A stretch of DNA of 64,000 bases from Providencia sp. PROV188 (GCF_027595165.1 NZ_CP097291.1:682001-746000), one strand, 5' to 3'; positions 1-9,012 are shown, counted from the first letter of the stretch. Notes: generated by a model not told the origin, from the sequence alone. Made by a program: numbers and translations.

Positions 1-1
1 A

Positions 2-682
2 TACCTGGGAATTGAAACTATTCTTATCGATCCTGAACGCACATTTATGAATATTAGCGGCAACCAAATTCGCCAAGCGCCATTCCGCTATTGGGAATAT
101 ATTCCAACCGAAGTGAAGCCATTCTTTGTGCGTAAAGTGGCGGTGTTAGGCGGTGAATCAAGCGGTAAATCCACCCTCGTCAATAAATTAGCCAATATCT
201 TTAATACTACCAGTGCGTGGGAATATGGGCGCGATTATGTGTTTAGCCACCTTGGCGGTGACGAGATGGCGCTGCAATATTCTGATTACGATAAAATTGC
301 GTTGGGTCACGCTCAATATATTGATTTTGCAATTAAATATGCGAATAAAGTGGCGTTTATTGATACGGATTTTGTCACCACGCAAGCATTCTGTTTGCGC
401 TATGAAGGGAAAGAACACCCATTTGTGCAGGCGCTGATCGATGAATACCGTTTTGACCTTGTTATCTTGCTGGAAAATAATACTCCGTGGGTAGCAGATG
501 GTCTACGCAGCTTAGGCAGTGATAAAGACAGAATGGAATTTCAAACATTACTGATTGAAATGCTGAAGAAAAATAATATTGAATTTGTGCATGTGGAGTC
601 GTCAGACTACGATTCACGCTTCTTAGAGTGCGTTTCTTTGGTTCAGCAATTATTGATGCTGGATGATTCACTTTCCGCATAA
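2..682 (+). CDS. nadR: NadR, NMN adenylyltransferase / nicotinamide riboside kinase (3' part only)
   Basis: This is the C-terminal part of the trifunctional NAD regulator; the reading frame is open from base 2 and the start lies upstream of the window. Visible first is the end of the NMN adenylyltransferase domain, with an ISGNQIR motif. It is followed by the ribosylnicotinamide kinase domain, whose P-loop reads GGESSGKST. The kinase phosphorylates nicotinamide riboside and the transferase joins NMN to AMP to make NAD. The N-terminal repressor helix-turn-helix of the family cannot be seen. The gene ends in a hairpin shared with the convergent ettA. Similarity to the remembered E. coli protein is very high along the whole visible part. 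Confidence 0.95.
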   Translation, partial: YLGIETILIDPERTFMNISGNQIRQAPFRYWEYIPTEVKPFFVRKVAVLGGESSGKSTLVNKLANIFNTTSAWEYGRDYVFSHLGGDEMALQYSDYDKIALGHAQYIDFAIKYANKVAFIDTDFVTTQAFCLRYEGKEHPFVQALIDEYRFDLVILLENNTPWVADGLRSLGSDKDRMEFQTLLIEMLKKNNIEFVHVESSDYDSRFLECVSLVQQLLMLDDSLSA

Positions 683-710
683 AAAAATGGCACCCAAGGG
701 TGCCATTTTT
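683..710. terminator. Bidirectional terminator nadR / ettA
   Basis: An AATGGCACCC / GGGTGCCATT stem with a 2-base loop has A-runs on its left and T-runs on its right. It can therefore stop transcription from both convergent genes. Confidence 0.85.
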
Positions 711-726
711 GATCGTAATAGACGAA

Positions 727-2394
727 TTATTTAGTCATCTTTTTGTACTTGATGCGGTGTGGCTGCAGTGCATCCGCACCTAAAGTACGTTTCTTGTAAT
801 CTTCGTACTCAGAGAAGTTACCTTCGAAGAAGGTGATATTGCCTTCATCTTGGTAGTCGATGATGTGCGTTGCGATACGGTCAAGGAACCAACGGTCATG
901 GGAAATAACCATTGCACAGCCCGGGAATTCTAACAGGGCGTTTTCCAGCGCACGTAAGGTTTCAACGTCGAGGTCGTTGGTTGGTTCATCGAGCAGCAAT
1001 ACGTTACCGCCAACTTGCAGCAGTTTTGCCAGATGTAAACGACCACGCTCACCACCAGACAGCTCGCCCACGCGTTTACCTTGGTCAACGCCTTTAAAGT
1101 TAAAGCGGCCGACGTAAGCACGGCTTGGGATCTCAAAGTTGCCGATACGCATGATGTCTTGACCGTTGGAAATCTCTTCCCATACAGTTTTGCTGTCATC
1201 CATTGCATCACGGAACTGATCCACAGAAGCAATTTTCACGGTATCACCCAAGGTAATTGAACCAGAATCTGGCTGCTCTTGACCGGAAATCATACGGAAC
1301 AGGGTAGATTTACCTGCACCGTTTGGACCGATGATCCCGACAATCGCTCCTTTCGGGATCGAGAAATTCAGGTTGTCGATCAGAACGCGATCACCATAAG
1401 ACTTGCTCAGGTTTTCCACTTCGATAACTTTGTCACCTAAACGCGGTCCAGGTGGGATAAACAGTTCGCTGGTTTCATTACGTTTTTGGTATTCCACGCT
1501 GTTAAGCTCTTCAAAGCGAGCCAGACGCGCTTTACCTTTGGATTGGCGACCTTTCGGGTTTTGACGGATCCACTCAAGTTCTTTCTCAATGGATTTACGA
1601 CGAGCCGCTTCTGTTGACGCTTCTTGCGCCAGACGCTCATCTTTTTGTTCCAACCAAGAAGAGTAGTTACCTTCCCATGGAATACCTTCACCACGGTCAA
1701 GTTCAAGGATCCAACCTGCAACGTTATCGAGGAAGTAACGGTCATGGGTGATCGCCACAACGGTGCCTTCGTAGTCGTGCAGGAAGCGCTCTAACCAAGC
1801 AACGGATTCAGCATCCAAGTGGTTGGTTGGTTCGTCGAGCAGCAGCATGTCTGGTTTTTCCAGCAGCAGGCGGCAGATAGCCACACGGCGGCGTTCACCC
1901 CCAGACAAGTTGCCGATAACCGCATCCCAAGCTGGCAGGCGCAGTGCGTCAGCAGCACGTTCCAGTTGGTTGTCTAAATTATGACCGTCTTGTGCGGCAA
2001 TAATCGCTTCCAGCTCGCCTTGGATTTTCGCAAGCTTGTCAAAGTCAGCGTCTGGATCGGCATATTGTGCATACACTTCGTCTAAGCGAGTTAAAGCATT
2101 TTTAACTTCACTGACCGCTTCTTCAACGGCTTCACGAACGGTATGTTCCAGATTCAGTTTCGGTTCTTGTGGCAGGTAACCAATTTTAATACCTGGTTGA
2201 GGGCGTGCTTCCCCTTCAATCTCAGTATCAATGCCAGCCATGATGCGCAGTAATGTTGATTTACCCGCGCCGTTGAGACCTAAAACACCAATTTTCGCCC
2301 CAGGGAAGAAGCTCAGAGAGATGTTCTTTAAAATATGACGTTTCGGGGGAACCACTTTTCCCACTCGATACATACTGTAAACGTATTGAGCCAA
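727..2394 (-). CDS. ettA: EttA, energy-dependent translational throttle ABC-F ATPase
   Basis: A 555-residue ABC-F protein, the same length as E. coli EttA (YjjK). It has two ATPase cassettes in one chain and no membrane segments. The first Walker A (GLNGAGKST) is near residue 40, followed by the signature LSGGERRR and Walker B LLLLDEPTNHLD. The second cassette has GPNGAGKST, LSGGERGR and LLLDEPTNDLD. The charged linker between cassettes (about 240-320) is where the family carries its ribosome-contacting arm and P-site tRNA linker. EttA binds the ribosomal E site and gates the first elongation steps according to the ATP/ADP ratio. It is transcribed alone, convergent with nadR. Confidence 0.97.
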   Translation of the reverse strand: MAQYVYSMYRVGKVVPPKRHILKNISLSFFPGAKIGVLGLNGAGKSTLLRIMAGIDTEIEGEARPQPGIKIGYLPQEPKLNLEHTVREAVEEAVSEVKNALTRLDEVYAQYADPDADFDKLAKIQGELEAIIAAQDGHNLDNQLERAADALRLPAWDAVIGNLSGGERRRVAICRLLLEKPDMLLLDEPTNHLDAESVAWLERFLHDYEGTVVAITHDRYFLDNVAGWILELDRGEGIPWEGNYSSWLEQKDERLAQEASTEAARRKSIEKELEWIRQNPKGRQSKGKARLARFEELNSVEYQKRNETSELFIPPGPRLGDKVIEVENLSKSYGDRVLIDNLNFSIPKGAIVGIIGPNGAGKSTLFRMISGQEQPDSGSITLGDTVKIASVDQFRDAMDDSKTVWEEISNGQDIMRIGNFEIPSRAYVGRFNFKGVDQGKRVGELSGGERGRLHLAKLLQVGGNVLLLDEPTNDLDVETLRALENALLEFPGCAMVISHDRWFLDRIATHIIDYQDEGNITFFEGNFSEYEDYKKRTLGADALQPHRIKYKKMTK

Positions 2395-2754
2395 TTTATT
2401 TACCTTTTGTTTTATAACATAATTTTTAATCGCATCGCTCGGTTATTCACTTTGTAAGAACTCATAAATTCAAGGCGAATAGTGAGATTCCAAAAGCGAA
2501 AGTGTGTAAAACGAGCCACTCAAAAGTAATTGCGTCTAACTGTAATTGTTCCTGCCTTTATGTCAATAACTTCCCATGCAAGTGATGACAATTCAGGGGG
2601 CTATCACCTCATCATGCAATCAATATTAATTCATTATTGATGTCGATTATTACATATAACAAAAGGCTCGAAATAGGTGTTGAGTAGGGTTGGGATGATA
2701 ATTGATGGGATCTGAACTGCAAACGGCTAGACCCCAATATATGAAGTAATGGTA
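2395..2754. other. Intergenic region between ettA and the accessory pair
   Basis: About 360 bases with no open frame worth reporting. The end next to ettA must hold that gene's promoter. The end next to 2755 lies downstream of the two-gene accessory unit, and no convincing T-rich terminator hairpin was seen there. Confidence 0.5.
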
Positions 2755-3948
2755 TTAAAGATAAGTGAAGTAAACCTCAGACATTTCACATTCGATACCA
2801 TTTATAATAGCTGTAGAACGTTCGCCAATAAGGTTACTATTTTCATCAATAAAATCAACAATGTCGAAATCTGTATTAATTCGCTCAACACCTAATTCTT
2901 GTAACGTATATATTTCACCTGCATGAGATATGCCGTCCATTTGATGATTTACCCATATGCGCAATGAAGCGTAAATTTCATCATTTTTGTCGATATATCC
3001 TTTTTTGTCTTTGTCCAAATCAACAAGTTTAAAGAAACCTTCCATGCGCTCAGAGCCACCAAACAGATCATTAACGCTAGTTACGTTGTCAATACCTTGT
3101 TTGTTGTAAACTAAAAAACCAGAAGTTGGCATAATCCACGCGGAGGTAACGTTATGGCCAATTCCTAATAAATCAAACTGAACGGATTGATCAAAAATTG
3201 AGGTCGTTTTTATGCCACAGCCGTCTAGATTAATAACAATCGGTGAAGCAACAGTGAGGTTCTTAACCACAAATTCCTGAACTTCTAGTTCGCAAGTTCC
3301 CTGTTCCATAGTAAAATGCTTGGCAACATCCCATGCATCCGTTGATTTAGTGTCAAGCCATTTCCCCCCTGAAATTGTAGTTGGCACAACAGCATCTATA
3401 CACGGTTGAGCCCAATTAGGTAATTGTTCAGGTCTCCATCTATTAGGGGTTAATACCACTTTGCGTGCTTCTTTAATTTGATAATTATCGCCAGAGCAAA
3501 GAGCATTACTTAGGTTTGCATAAATACTCACTGCAGTATTTGGTTGTAAATAATTAGGCAATTGACTACGCCCTAAAGTAGTTTGATTAAATACTTGCAT
3601 TCCAAAGTCAACACAATTGCCACAAGCCAGCGTATATTTCATATTACCAATACTAGATTCATGATGTGCTTTTTGGGCATATTTTAACGCGTTCGTAAAA
3701 TCATTAGATGACAACTTTGCGTAACTGAAATGATGCGGTGATTTTGCATCGATTTTACGTCGATTATCACTTTCTTCATTAGATACACCAGATGGGCGAT
3801 CTTTATTTTTTAGATTTGCACCAAAAGTTCCTTTATTAACACCATTACCATCGATAAAAGTAAAATTAACATGCCCTGTTGCAGATTTAACGCCTACATC
3901 AGAGTAATTAGCCTCAAACTGATTAATACGGATATATGGTTGAGCCAT
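2755..3948 (-). CDS. Unknown protein: papain-like N-terminus joined to an RTX-type EF-hand C-terminal domain
   Basis: A 397-residue protein I do not recognise by name. The N-terminal part shows GHVNFTFID (His26) and, about 85 residues later, GNCVDF (Cys112). This His-then-Cys order is that of permuted papain-like/NlpC-P60-type hydrolases. From about 235 to 365 it resembles the domain that ends many large RTX/EF-hand proteins: a PIVINLDGCG start, FDLLG, a DLDKDKKGYID calcium-loop-like stretch near 310-320, then SLRIW and GEIYTLQELG. There is no signal peptide, membrane segment or glycine-rich RTX nonapeptide. The start is supported by an AAGGA site that sits on the stop of the upstream gene, 11 bases away, so the two genes are probably cotranslated. 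A peptidoglycan amidase or an effector is possible but unproven. Confidence 0.6.
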   Translation of the reverse strand: MAQPYIRINQFEANYSDVGVKSATGHVNFTFIDGNGVNKGTFGANLKNKDRPSGVSNEESDNRRKIDAKSPHHFSYAKLSSNDFTNALKYAQKAHHESSIGNMKYTLACGNCVDFGMQVFNQTTLGRSQLPNYLQPNTAVSIYANLSNALCSGDNYQIKEARKVVLTPNRWRPEQLPNWAQPCIDAVVPTTISGGKWLDTKSTDAWDVAKHFTMEQGTCELEVQEFVVKNLTVASPIVINLDGCGIKTTSIFDQSVQFDLLGIGHNVTSAWIMPTSGFLVYNKQGIDNVTSVNDLFGGSERMEGFFKLVDLDKDKKGYIDKNDEIYASLRIWVNHQMDGISHAGEIYTLQELGVERINTDFDIVDFIDENSNLIGERSTAIINGIECEMSEVYFTYL

Positions 3949-3959
3949 AAAAAATATCC

Positions 3960-4721
3960 TTATTTTTTATTGCGAATAAGTAATATTGATTGCATCTTTT
4001 CATCTACAATCGACGAGTAAGTTTCTGGATTTTTTGTATCACAATCTAGAATGTAACGTGCCTCACCTCCTGTTCTGCCTAAGTATGAAATGTATGGATA
4101 TTTTAAGTTGGTAAATTTTTTTGCATCTTCAACAGAGGTTAAAAATGCACAAGGGTTTTCCATGGCATTAATGACTAGTTCTCTTTGTTGTAAATTATCA
4201 AAAATAAAAGGTGCTATTTTGAAAACAAAACAAGAGGTTGGTGTGTCATTGATGCGATAGTCATTACAACTGTTTTGCCGAATTAGAGGATTTGGTTCAG
4301 TGATATATTTGACTGTTACTCTCATTGTGGGAGTTATAATTGTATTAGGATCATGAACATCAATTTCTACCATCTCACCGTTTTTATTTATGAAATGCTT
4401 AGTCTCTAATAAAGTAAATGAATCGGATTCAACTAACGAACACCCTCCAATTAAGGCAGTATTTACAACTTCATCCTTTCCATTACATAAGTGTTGAGAT
4501 ACTTTTTTGTTTTTATTATTTTTTATTAAGCCAGTTGCATAAGCTGCGTAGATGTTTTTACCAGTAATATTTTCCATTAATGCAGATGTAGCGGCATCCT
4601 GTACCGCAATAGAAGGGATAAATCCAAACGAATCTCCTTTATGCATCGAGTATGCATTTGTAAAGAAAGGAATTAGCACAATACTGAACATTAATACATT
4701 AGGCTTACAACTAAAATTCAT
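3960..4721 (-). CDS. Unknown exported protein, partner of the papain-like/EF-hand gene
   Basis: 253 residues from the chosen start, which has a GTGGA site upstream and gives a classic signal peptide (about 20 residues, ending FFTNAYS). An upstream in-frame start would add 34 residues ahead of the signal and looks unlikely. The mature part is soluble and has six cysteines (for example HLCNGKD, GGCSLVE, NSCNDYR, SCFVFK), suggesting periplasmic disulfides. No family is recognised. It is the first gene of a tight pair with the cytosolic-looking protein at 2755-3948. An exported protein next to a candidate peptidoglycan hydrolase resembles immunity/effector pairs, but order and function are only inference. 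A Fur-like box lies about 66 bases upstream of the start. Confidence 0.6.
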   Translation of the reverse strand: MNFSCKPNVLMFSIVLIPFFTNAYSMHKGDSFGFIPSIAVQDAATSALMENITGKNIYAAYATGLIKNNKNKKVSQHLCNGKDEVVNTALIGGCSLVESDSFTLLETKHFINKNGEMVEIDVHDPNTIITPTMRVTVKYITEPNPLIRQNSCNDYRINDTPTSCFVFKIAPFIFDNLQQRELVINAMENPCAFLTSVEDAKKFTNLKYPYISYLGRTGGEARYILDCDTKNPETYSSIVDEKMQSILLIRNKK

Positions 4722-4786
4722 ATACAAATCCACTTTTAGTTTGTCAAAAAAGCATAAAAAAAATATTACATATAACATCCGTAAAT

Positions 4787-4805
4787 GGAAATGATTATCA
4801 TTACA
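4787..4805 (-). promoter_or_regulatory. Fur box candidate upstream of the accessory pair
   Basis: Read on the minus strand, this 19-mer matches the classical Fur consensus at 15 of 19 positions, with an unbroken core TAATGATAATCATT. It lies 66-84 bases upstream of the start at 4721, where a promoter is expected. Confidence 0.55.
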
Positions 4806-4823
4806 AAATTTAATTTTGTTCAA

Positions 4824-5248
4824 TAAAAATGAAAAGATAATAAATAACTCTATCTCCCTACTTTAATTGAGACATTTCGGCTTGGAACTTTCTAACATGC
4901 CAAACTCAACAAATTTTAAATATTCACTATCTGAGTTTCTGTCAAACCTGCTTCTTGAATATGACCTTTGCAATAGTAGGGCAGAAAATCTAATTATAAT
5001 TATCTTATTTTAGGGAAAGTCGGCAGAGGCCTATACCCGATTGCCCCTAGGCTGGTCTAGGTTATCCGTGTTGTCAGGGTTAACGAATCGAATAAGTAAA
5101 AGATTGTAAACCCAACCATTTCAAGAAATCTCCTCTGTCGCTGGCTGAAAACTTTAGGTAGCATTAACATTATTGATATATCTAATGAATGCTTTGAGTA
5201 TGTTTGAGAGCAATCTCTAACAAGATTTAAGCGATGGAGCGAATAAAC
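4824..5248. other. Intergenic region upstream of slt
   Basis: About 425 bases between divergent genes. It must hold the slt promoter. No open frame, tRNA or recognised repeat was seen. A GC-richer patch near 5030-5070 stands out from the AT-rich surroundings but was not assigned. Confidence 0.4.
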
Positions 5249-7165
5249 ATGAAAGGTTGGTTAGCGGCAGTTCCGGTCACCATGCTGTTGGTATCCACAA
5301 CAGTCTGGGCAGATTCTTTACAGGCACAACGTGAACGTTATCAAGCAATTAAAGTCGCTTGGGATGCCAATAAGATGGATGAAGTCGAGCGTTTATTACC
5401 AACCTTACGTGATTACCCGCTGTATCCGTATTTGGAATACCGCGAGCTGTCGCAAGATTTAGATATTATCTCGCCAAAACAAGCGAAAGAATTTATCGAT
5501 GCATACCCAACGTTGCCTGTGGCGAAAACCCTCAAAAGCCGGTTTGTGAATGAGCTGGCGCGTCGCCAAGAGTGGACATCGTTATTGGCATTTAGCCCTG
5601 AGCCGCCACAACCTGCGGAAGCACAATGTAATTTCTATTTTGCGAATTGGGCGACAGGAAATAAACAGGTCGCGTGGCAGGGCGCTGAAAAAATGTGGCT
5701 CAATGGTAATTCCATGCCAGCTGCATGTGACAAACTGTTTACTGAATGGGAAAAAGCCGGATATCTTTCAACGGATATGATTTTGGCGCGTATTCACCTT
5801 GCGATTAAAGACGGTAACACCTCAACGGCAACTTACCTCGCGAAACGCTTACCAAGCAGCTACAAAACTATCTCTGATGCGTTGGTTAAACTACAAAATG
5901 ACCCCGCTTCGGTTGTCTCGTTTGCGAAAACATTGACGCCGACGGATTTTACGCGTCAAGCCACATTAGCTGGATTTAGCCGCTATGCGCGTCAATCCCC
6001 TGATGCAGCCCGTACTGCATTAGCAGGGATCAGCTCTGCCCAGAAAATGAATATGGCAGAAAACCAGCAAATGAAAGATAGCATTGCGTGGCAATATATG
6101 GGAGTTGATGTCACTCCTGAGCAGGAAATGTGGCGTGATGAAGTGATCCGTGAAACTAATTCTGCCGCCTTAAAAGAGCGCCGTGTACGTTTAGCGCTGG
6201 GAGAAGGGGATAAAACGGGATTAGCATCATGGTTGCGACAACTACCGAACGACGTAAAAAATAAGGAAGAGTGGCAATATTGGCAGGCTATCACCTTGAT
6301 TGATCAAGGTAAAACTGCTGAAGGTGAAAGCATACTGCGAGAGTTAACGTCGAAGCGTGGATTCTACCCAATGGTTGCCGCTCAGCAGTTAAAAATGGAT
6401 TACCCAGTCATGGTGAATAAAGCCGTGAAACCAGACTCCAGTATTCATAGCATGCCGCAAATTCAGCGCATCCGTGAGCTAATGTATTGGGAGATGGATA
6501 ATCTGGCGCGCTCCGAGTGGATCAATTTGGTCTCTTCCATGTCACCTAATCAACAAGAGCAGCTCGCCCGTTATGCCTTCGATAATAAATGGGCAGATCT
6601 GAGCGTTCAAGCCACGATAACCGCAAAACTGTGGGATCATCTTGAAGAGCGTTTCCCGCTGGCATGGGAAAAACAGTTTGATAATTACACTCGCAGTAAA
6701 ATGATCCAAAAAAGCTATGCGATGGCCATTGCTCGTCAAGAAAGCGCATGGAACCCGCAAGCACAATCTCCAGTTGGCGCGACAGGCTTAATGCAGTTAA
6801 TGCCAGCGACAGCAAAACATACGGCGCAAAAGCAAGGCATCACTGGTTATGTGAATGCAGGGCAACTGACTAACCCTGTGATGAACATTGAGTTAGGTAC
6901 CGCGTATCTTGACGATGTTTATCAGCAATTTGGTAATAACCGTATTTTAGCCAGTGCGGCGTATAATGCCGGCCCATCACGAGTGACTCGCTGGTTAGGT
7001 AACAGCGCAGGGCGTATCGATGCGGTGGCTTTTGTGGAAAGTATTCCGTTTGCAGAAACCCGTGGTTATGTAAAAAATGTTCTCTCTTATGATTTGTTTT
7101 ATAAACATTTCTTAGGTGAAAAAGGCAATGTGTTATCCGTGAACGAATGGAATATGAAGTATTAA
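5249..7165 (+). CDS. slt: Soluble lytic murein transglycosylase Slt70
   Basis: A periplasmic exo-lytic transglycosylase that cleaves MurNAc-GlcNAc bonds to form 1,6-anhydromuropeptides. From the start chosen here the protein has 638 residues. An ATG 15 bases upstream is in frame, but GGAG is well placed only for this one. A signal peptide ends at TTVWA. A long alpha-helical superhelical (U and L) region follows, and the C-terminal lysozyme-like domain carries IARQESAW with the catalytic Glu, GLMQLMP and AAYNAGP. Length and sequence match E. coli Slt (645). It is followed by a hairpin and then by trpR in the same direction, as in E. coli. Confidence 0.95.
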   Translation: MKGWLAAVPVTMLLVSTTVWADSLQAQRERYQAIKVAWDANKMDEVERLLPTLRDYPLYPYLEYRELSQDLDIISPKQAKEFIDAYPTLPVAKTLKSRFVNELARRQEWTSLLAFSPEPPQPAEAQCNFYFANWATGNKQVAWQGAEKMWLNGNSMPAACDKLFTEWEKAGYLSTDMILARIHLAIKDGNTSTATYLAKRLPSSYKTISDALVKLQNDPASVVSFAKTLTPTDFTRQATLAGFSRYARQSPDAARTALAGISSAQKMNMAENQQMKDSIAWQYMGVDVTPEQEMWRDEVIRETNSAALKERRVRLALGEGDKTGLASWLRQLPNDVKNKEEWQYWQAITLIDQGKTAEGESILRELTSKRGFYPMVAAQQLKMDYPVMVNKAVKPDSSIHSMPQIQRIRELMYWEMDNLARSEWINLVSSMSPNQQEQLARYAFDNKWADLSVQATITAKLWDHLEERFPLAWEKQFDNYTRSKMIQKSYAMAIARQESAWNPQAQSPVGATGLMQLMPATAKHTAQKQGITGYVNAGQLTNPVMNIELGTAYLDDVYQQFGNNRILASAAYNAGPSRVTRWLGNSAGRIDAVAFVESIPFAETRGYVKNVLSYDLFYKHFLGEKGNVLSVNEWNMKY

Positions 7166-7179
7166 TTTGTATGGCGTTT

Positions 7180-7228
7180 CATCTTGTTGGTCGGTTTGGT
7201 TTACCTCCAACAAGATGAGCGCTGTATT
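7180..7228 (+). terminator. Probable slt terminator
   Basis: A perfect 11-bp inverted repeat (CATCTTGTTGG at 7180-7190 with CCAACAAGATG at 7207-7217) with a 16-base loop, followed by a short T-rich stretch. Confidence 0.55.
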
Positions 7229-7253
7229 TTTAACTATACGAAATAGTGTTCTG

Positions 7254-7282
7254 TGCTATTATTTGTACTAGTTTAATAGTAT
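7254..7282 (+). promoter_or_regulatory. trpR promoter and Trp operator
   Basis: An extended -10 (TG-C-TATTAT, 7254-7262) runs into GTACTAGTTTAATAGTAT (7265-7282). The latter has the half-sites of the trp operator around the expected transcription start. This is the arrangement known for TrpR autoregulation. The -35 is weak. Confidence 0.75.
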
Positions 7283-7293
7283 GGAAGGGTAGA

Positions 7294-7614
7294 ATGATGA
7301 CTGTAGAATATAAACCAGACCCGGCGTTAACCGCCGATGAAAATGCGGATTGGCAACGTTTTGTGGAACTGCTACAAATGGCCTTTGAGCAAAATATACA
7401 GGATTCGATTCTTCAGCTATTACTCACACCGGATGAACGGACGGCTTTAGGGACTCGCGTTAGGATTGTTCAAGAATTAATGCGCGGTGAAATGAGCCAG
7501 CGTGAATTAAAAAATGAGCTCGGTGTAGGCATTGCCACCATTACTCGTGGTTCAAACAGTTTGAAATCAGCCCCTATTCCGGTAAAAGAGTGGCTGGAAT
7601 CTAAGCTACTGTAG
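7294..7614 (+). CDS. trpR: Trp operon repressor TrpR
   Basis: A tryptophan-activated DNA-binding repressor of trp, aroH, mtr and its own gene. About 106 residues, against 108 in E. coli. The conserved core [19 protein letters not shown] is followed by the helix-turn-helix [19 protein letters not shown]. The N-terminal arm differs from E. coli, as is common. Two ATGs in tandem (7294 and 7297) share one GGAAGGG site, so the start is uncertain by one codon. An earlier in-frame start at 7246 would cross the operator and is not believed. The gene is convergent with yjjX across a strong terminator. Confidence 0.93.
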   Translation: MMTVEYKPDPALTADENADWQRFVELLQMAFEQNIQDSILQLLLTPDERTALGTRVRIVQELMRGEMSQRELKNELGVGIATITRGSNSLKSAPIPVKEWLESKLL

Positions 7615-7662
7615 TTTTTGATTATCTTTTATAGCAGCCAATGATTATTCTCTAAAAATAAA

Positions 7663-7700
7663 TGTGGGGCTCTTATTGCTAAGAGCCCCACATGCATTTT
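7663..7700. terminator. Bidirectional terminator trpR / yjjX
   Basis: A perfect 13-bp stem (TGTGGGGCTCTTA with its complement) around a 4-base loop. T-rich sequence lies on the right and A-rich on the left. Confidence 0.85.
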
Positions 7701-7718
7701 AAATCGTTTTGAGTATAA

Positions 7719-8255
7719 TTAGTCTTCTATGTGATTTAGCTCTTTATAAATTTCGTGTTTAATAGGAACTAAAGCCAGTATGAGTGCTTGTTGATAAACG
7801 CTGGTGCGCGTCAATACGCCATTGGTGAAGAAGCCAATCGCACCGCCTTGTTGTTTGATATTATCAATACCAGTAAGGTCAGCCATTTCATCACCCAGCT
7901 CACGACCTTCACGGATCCCCGCAAGCACTTTTTCTGGGATCATAATACTGGCAGAGCGTGATTCTCCACGGATTTGATGGTGCTCAATCACAATCCATGC
8001 AAATGTCATGTCATCTTCAACACCCGCCTCAATACCTACCCAAAAGTCAGCTTCTGGGCGTACTTGGCGTGATGCCATCACACGTTGTCTTGCTCCTGTA
8101 CGGGTTTCATTATTACCGATAGGTTGCTGTGGAACACTGCTATCGACATTAATATCTTCAATTTGATAACTGCCAGGCCCAAAAACGGCATCGAAAGCAA
8201 GATGAATCGCTTTAATTTTGGCTGGATTCGTCGTTGCAGCTATAACTTGGTACAT
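7719..8255 (-). CDS. yjjX: Inosine/xanthosine triphosphatase YjjX
   Basis: A house-cleaning phosphatase of the NTPase YjjX/ITPase fold that removes ITP and XTP, noncanonical nucleotides arising by deamination. 178 residues, against about 170 in E. coli. Conserved features are ATTNPAKI at the N-terminus, [12 protein letters not shown] in the middle and the GAIGFFTNG and TRTSVYQQA stretches near the end. The last two parallel the phosphate- and base-binding parts of the fold. It is divergent from gpmB with only 52 bases between the starts, so the two promoters must overlap there. Confidence 0.93.
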   Translation of the reverse strand: MYQVIAATTNPAKIKAIHLAFDAVFGPGSYQIEDINVDSSVPQQPIGNNETRTGARQRVMASRQVRPEADFWVGIEAGVEDDMTFAWIVIEHHQIRGESRSASIMIPEKVLAGIREGRELGDEMADLTGIDNIKQQGGAIGFFTNGVLTRTSVYQQALILALVPIKHEIYKELNHIED

Positions 8256-8307
8256 TAATTATTTTCCTTTGAACACATACTTTGTACAGTAATAACGGAA
8301 CACATCT

Positions 8308-8955
8308 ATGTTACAGGTTTATCTTGTTCGCCATGGCGAAACTGAATGGAACGTTGCACGTCGCATACAGGGACAATCTGATAGCCCGCTGACCTCACTT
8401 GGTCGTCAACAGGCCATGCAGGTTGCTCAACGGGTTAAATCCGAAGGTATTACCCATATTATCACTAGTGATATGGGACGCACACTTGAAACTGCACAAA
8501 TTATTGCACAAGTGTGCGGGTGTGAAATTATCACAGAACCGCGTTTGCGTGAATTAAATATGGGTGTCTTGGAGCAACGAGAAATTGGCTCGTTGTCTGA
8601 ACAAGAAGAACAGTGGCGTCAAAGCCTGATAAATGGTGTCGAAGGTGGTCGTATTCCTGAAGGGGAATCGATGGATGAACTTTTCACGCGTATGTTTGCG
8701 GCGTTAAATAATTGCCTTGAACTACCAGAAGGAAGCCGTCCATTATTGGTTAGTCATGGCTTGGCGCTCAGTACATTATTAAGTCGTATCTTAGGTGTGC
8801 CTGCAAACTCTCCACGACGTTTACGTCTGCGTAACTGCTCGTTATCTCGCGTTGATTACCAAAATAGCCCATGGTTAGCCAATGGCTGGATTGTGGAAAC
8901 CGCGGGGGAGGTGACACATCTTTCTCAGCCTGCTCTTGATGAACAGCAAGGTTAA
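8308..8955 (+). CDS. gpmB: Histidine phosphatase family protein GpmB (YtjC)
   Basis: 215 residues of the phosphoglycerate mutase-like superfamily. The catalytic motif VRHGETEWN is near the N-terminus, with the second histidine in LLVSHGLALS. Although named for phosphoglycerate mutase, this branch in E. coli is better viewed as a phosphatase of uncertain substrate. The neighbours yjjX and rob are in the E. coli order. It ends in a hairpin ahead of the convergent rob. Confidence 0.92.
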   Translation: MLQVYLVRHGETEWNVARRIQGQSDSPLTSLGRQQAMQVAQRVKSEGITHIITSDMGRTLETAQIIAQVCGCEIITEPRLRELNMGVLEQREIGSLSEQEEQWRQSLINGVEGGRIPEGESMDELFTRMFAALNNCLELPEGSRPLLVSHGLALSTLLSRILGVPANSPRRLRLRNCSLSRVDYQNSPWLANGWIVETAGEVTHLSQPALDEQQG

Positions 8956-8978
8956 GAAATAAATCAGCGAAAAAGAAA

Positions 8979-9012
8979 AAAGGCGTTTCAGTGTATGAAG
9001 CGCCTTTATTTT
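8979..9012. terminator. Terminator gpmB / rob
   Basis: AAAGGCGTTTC pairs with GAAGCGCCTTT through 11 pairs including one G-T. An A-rich stretch lies before it and a T-rich stretch after, so it can serve both convergent genes. Confidence 0.75.

Noticed and set aside
5030..5100. Possible tRNA or small RNA in the GC-richer patch before slt
   Set aside because: No cloverleaf could be folded by eye and there is no terminator.
7246..7293. Upstream start for TrpR
   Set aside because: The region is the promoter and operator of the gene.
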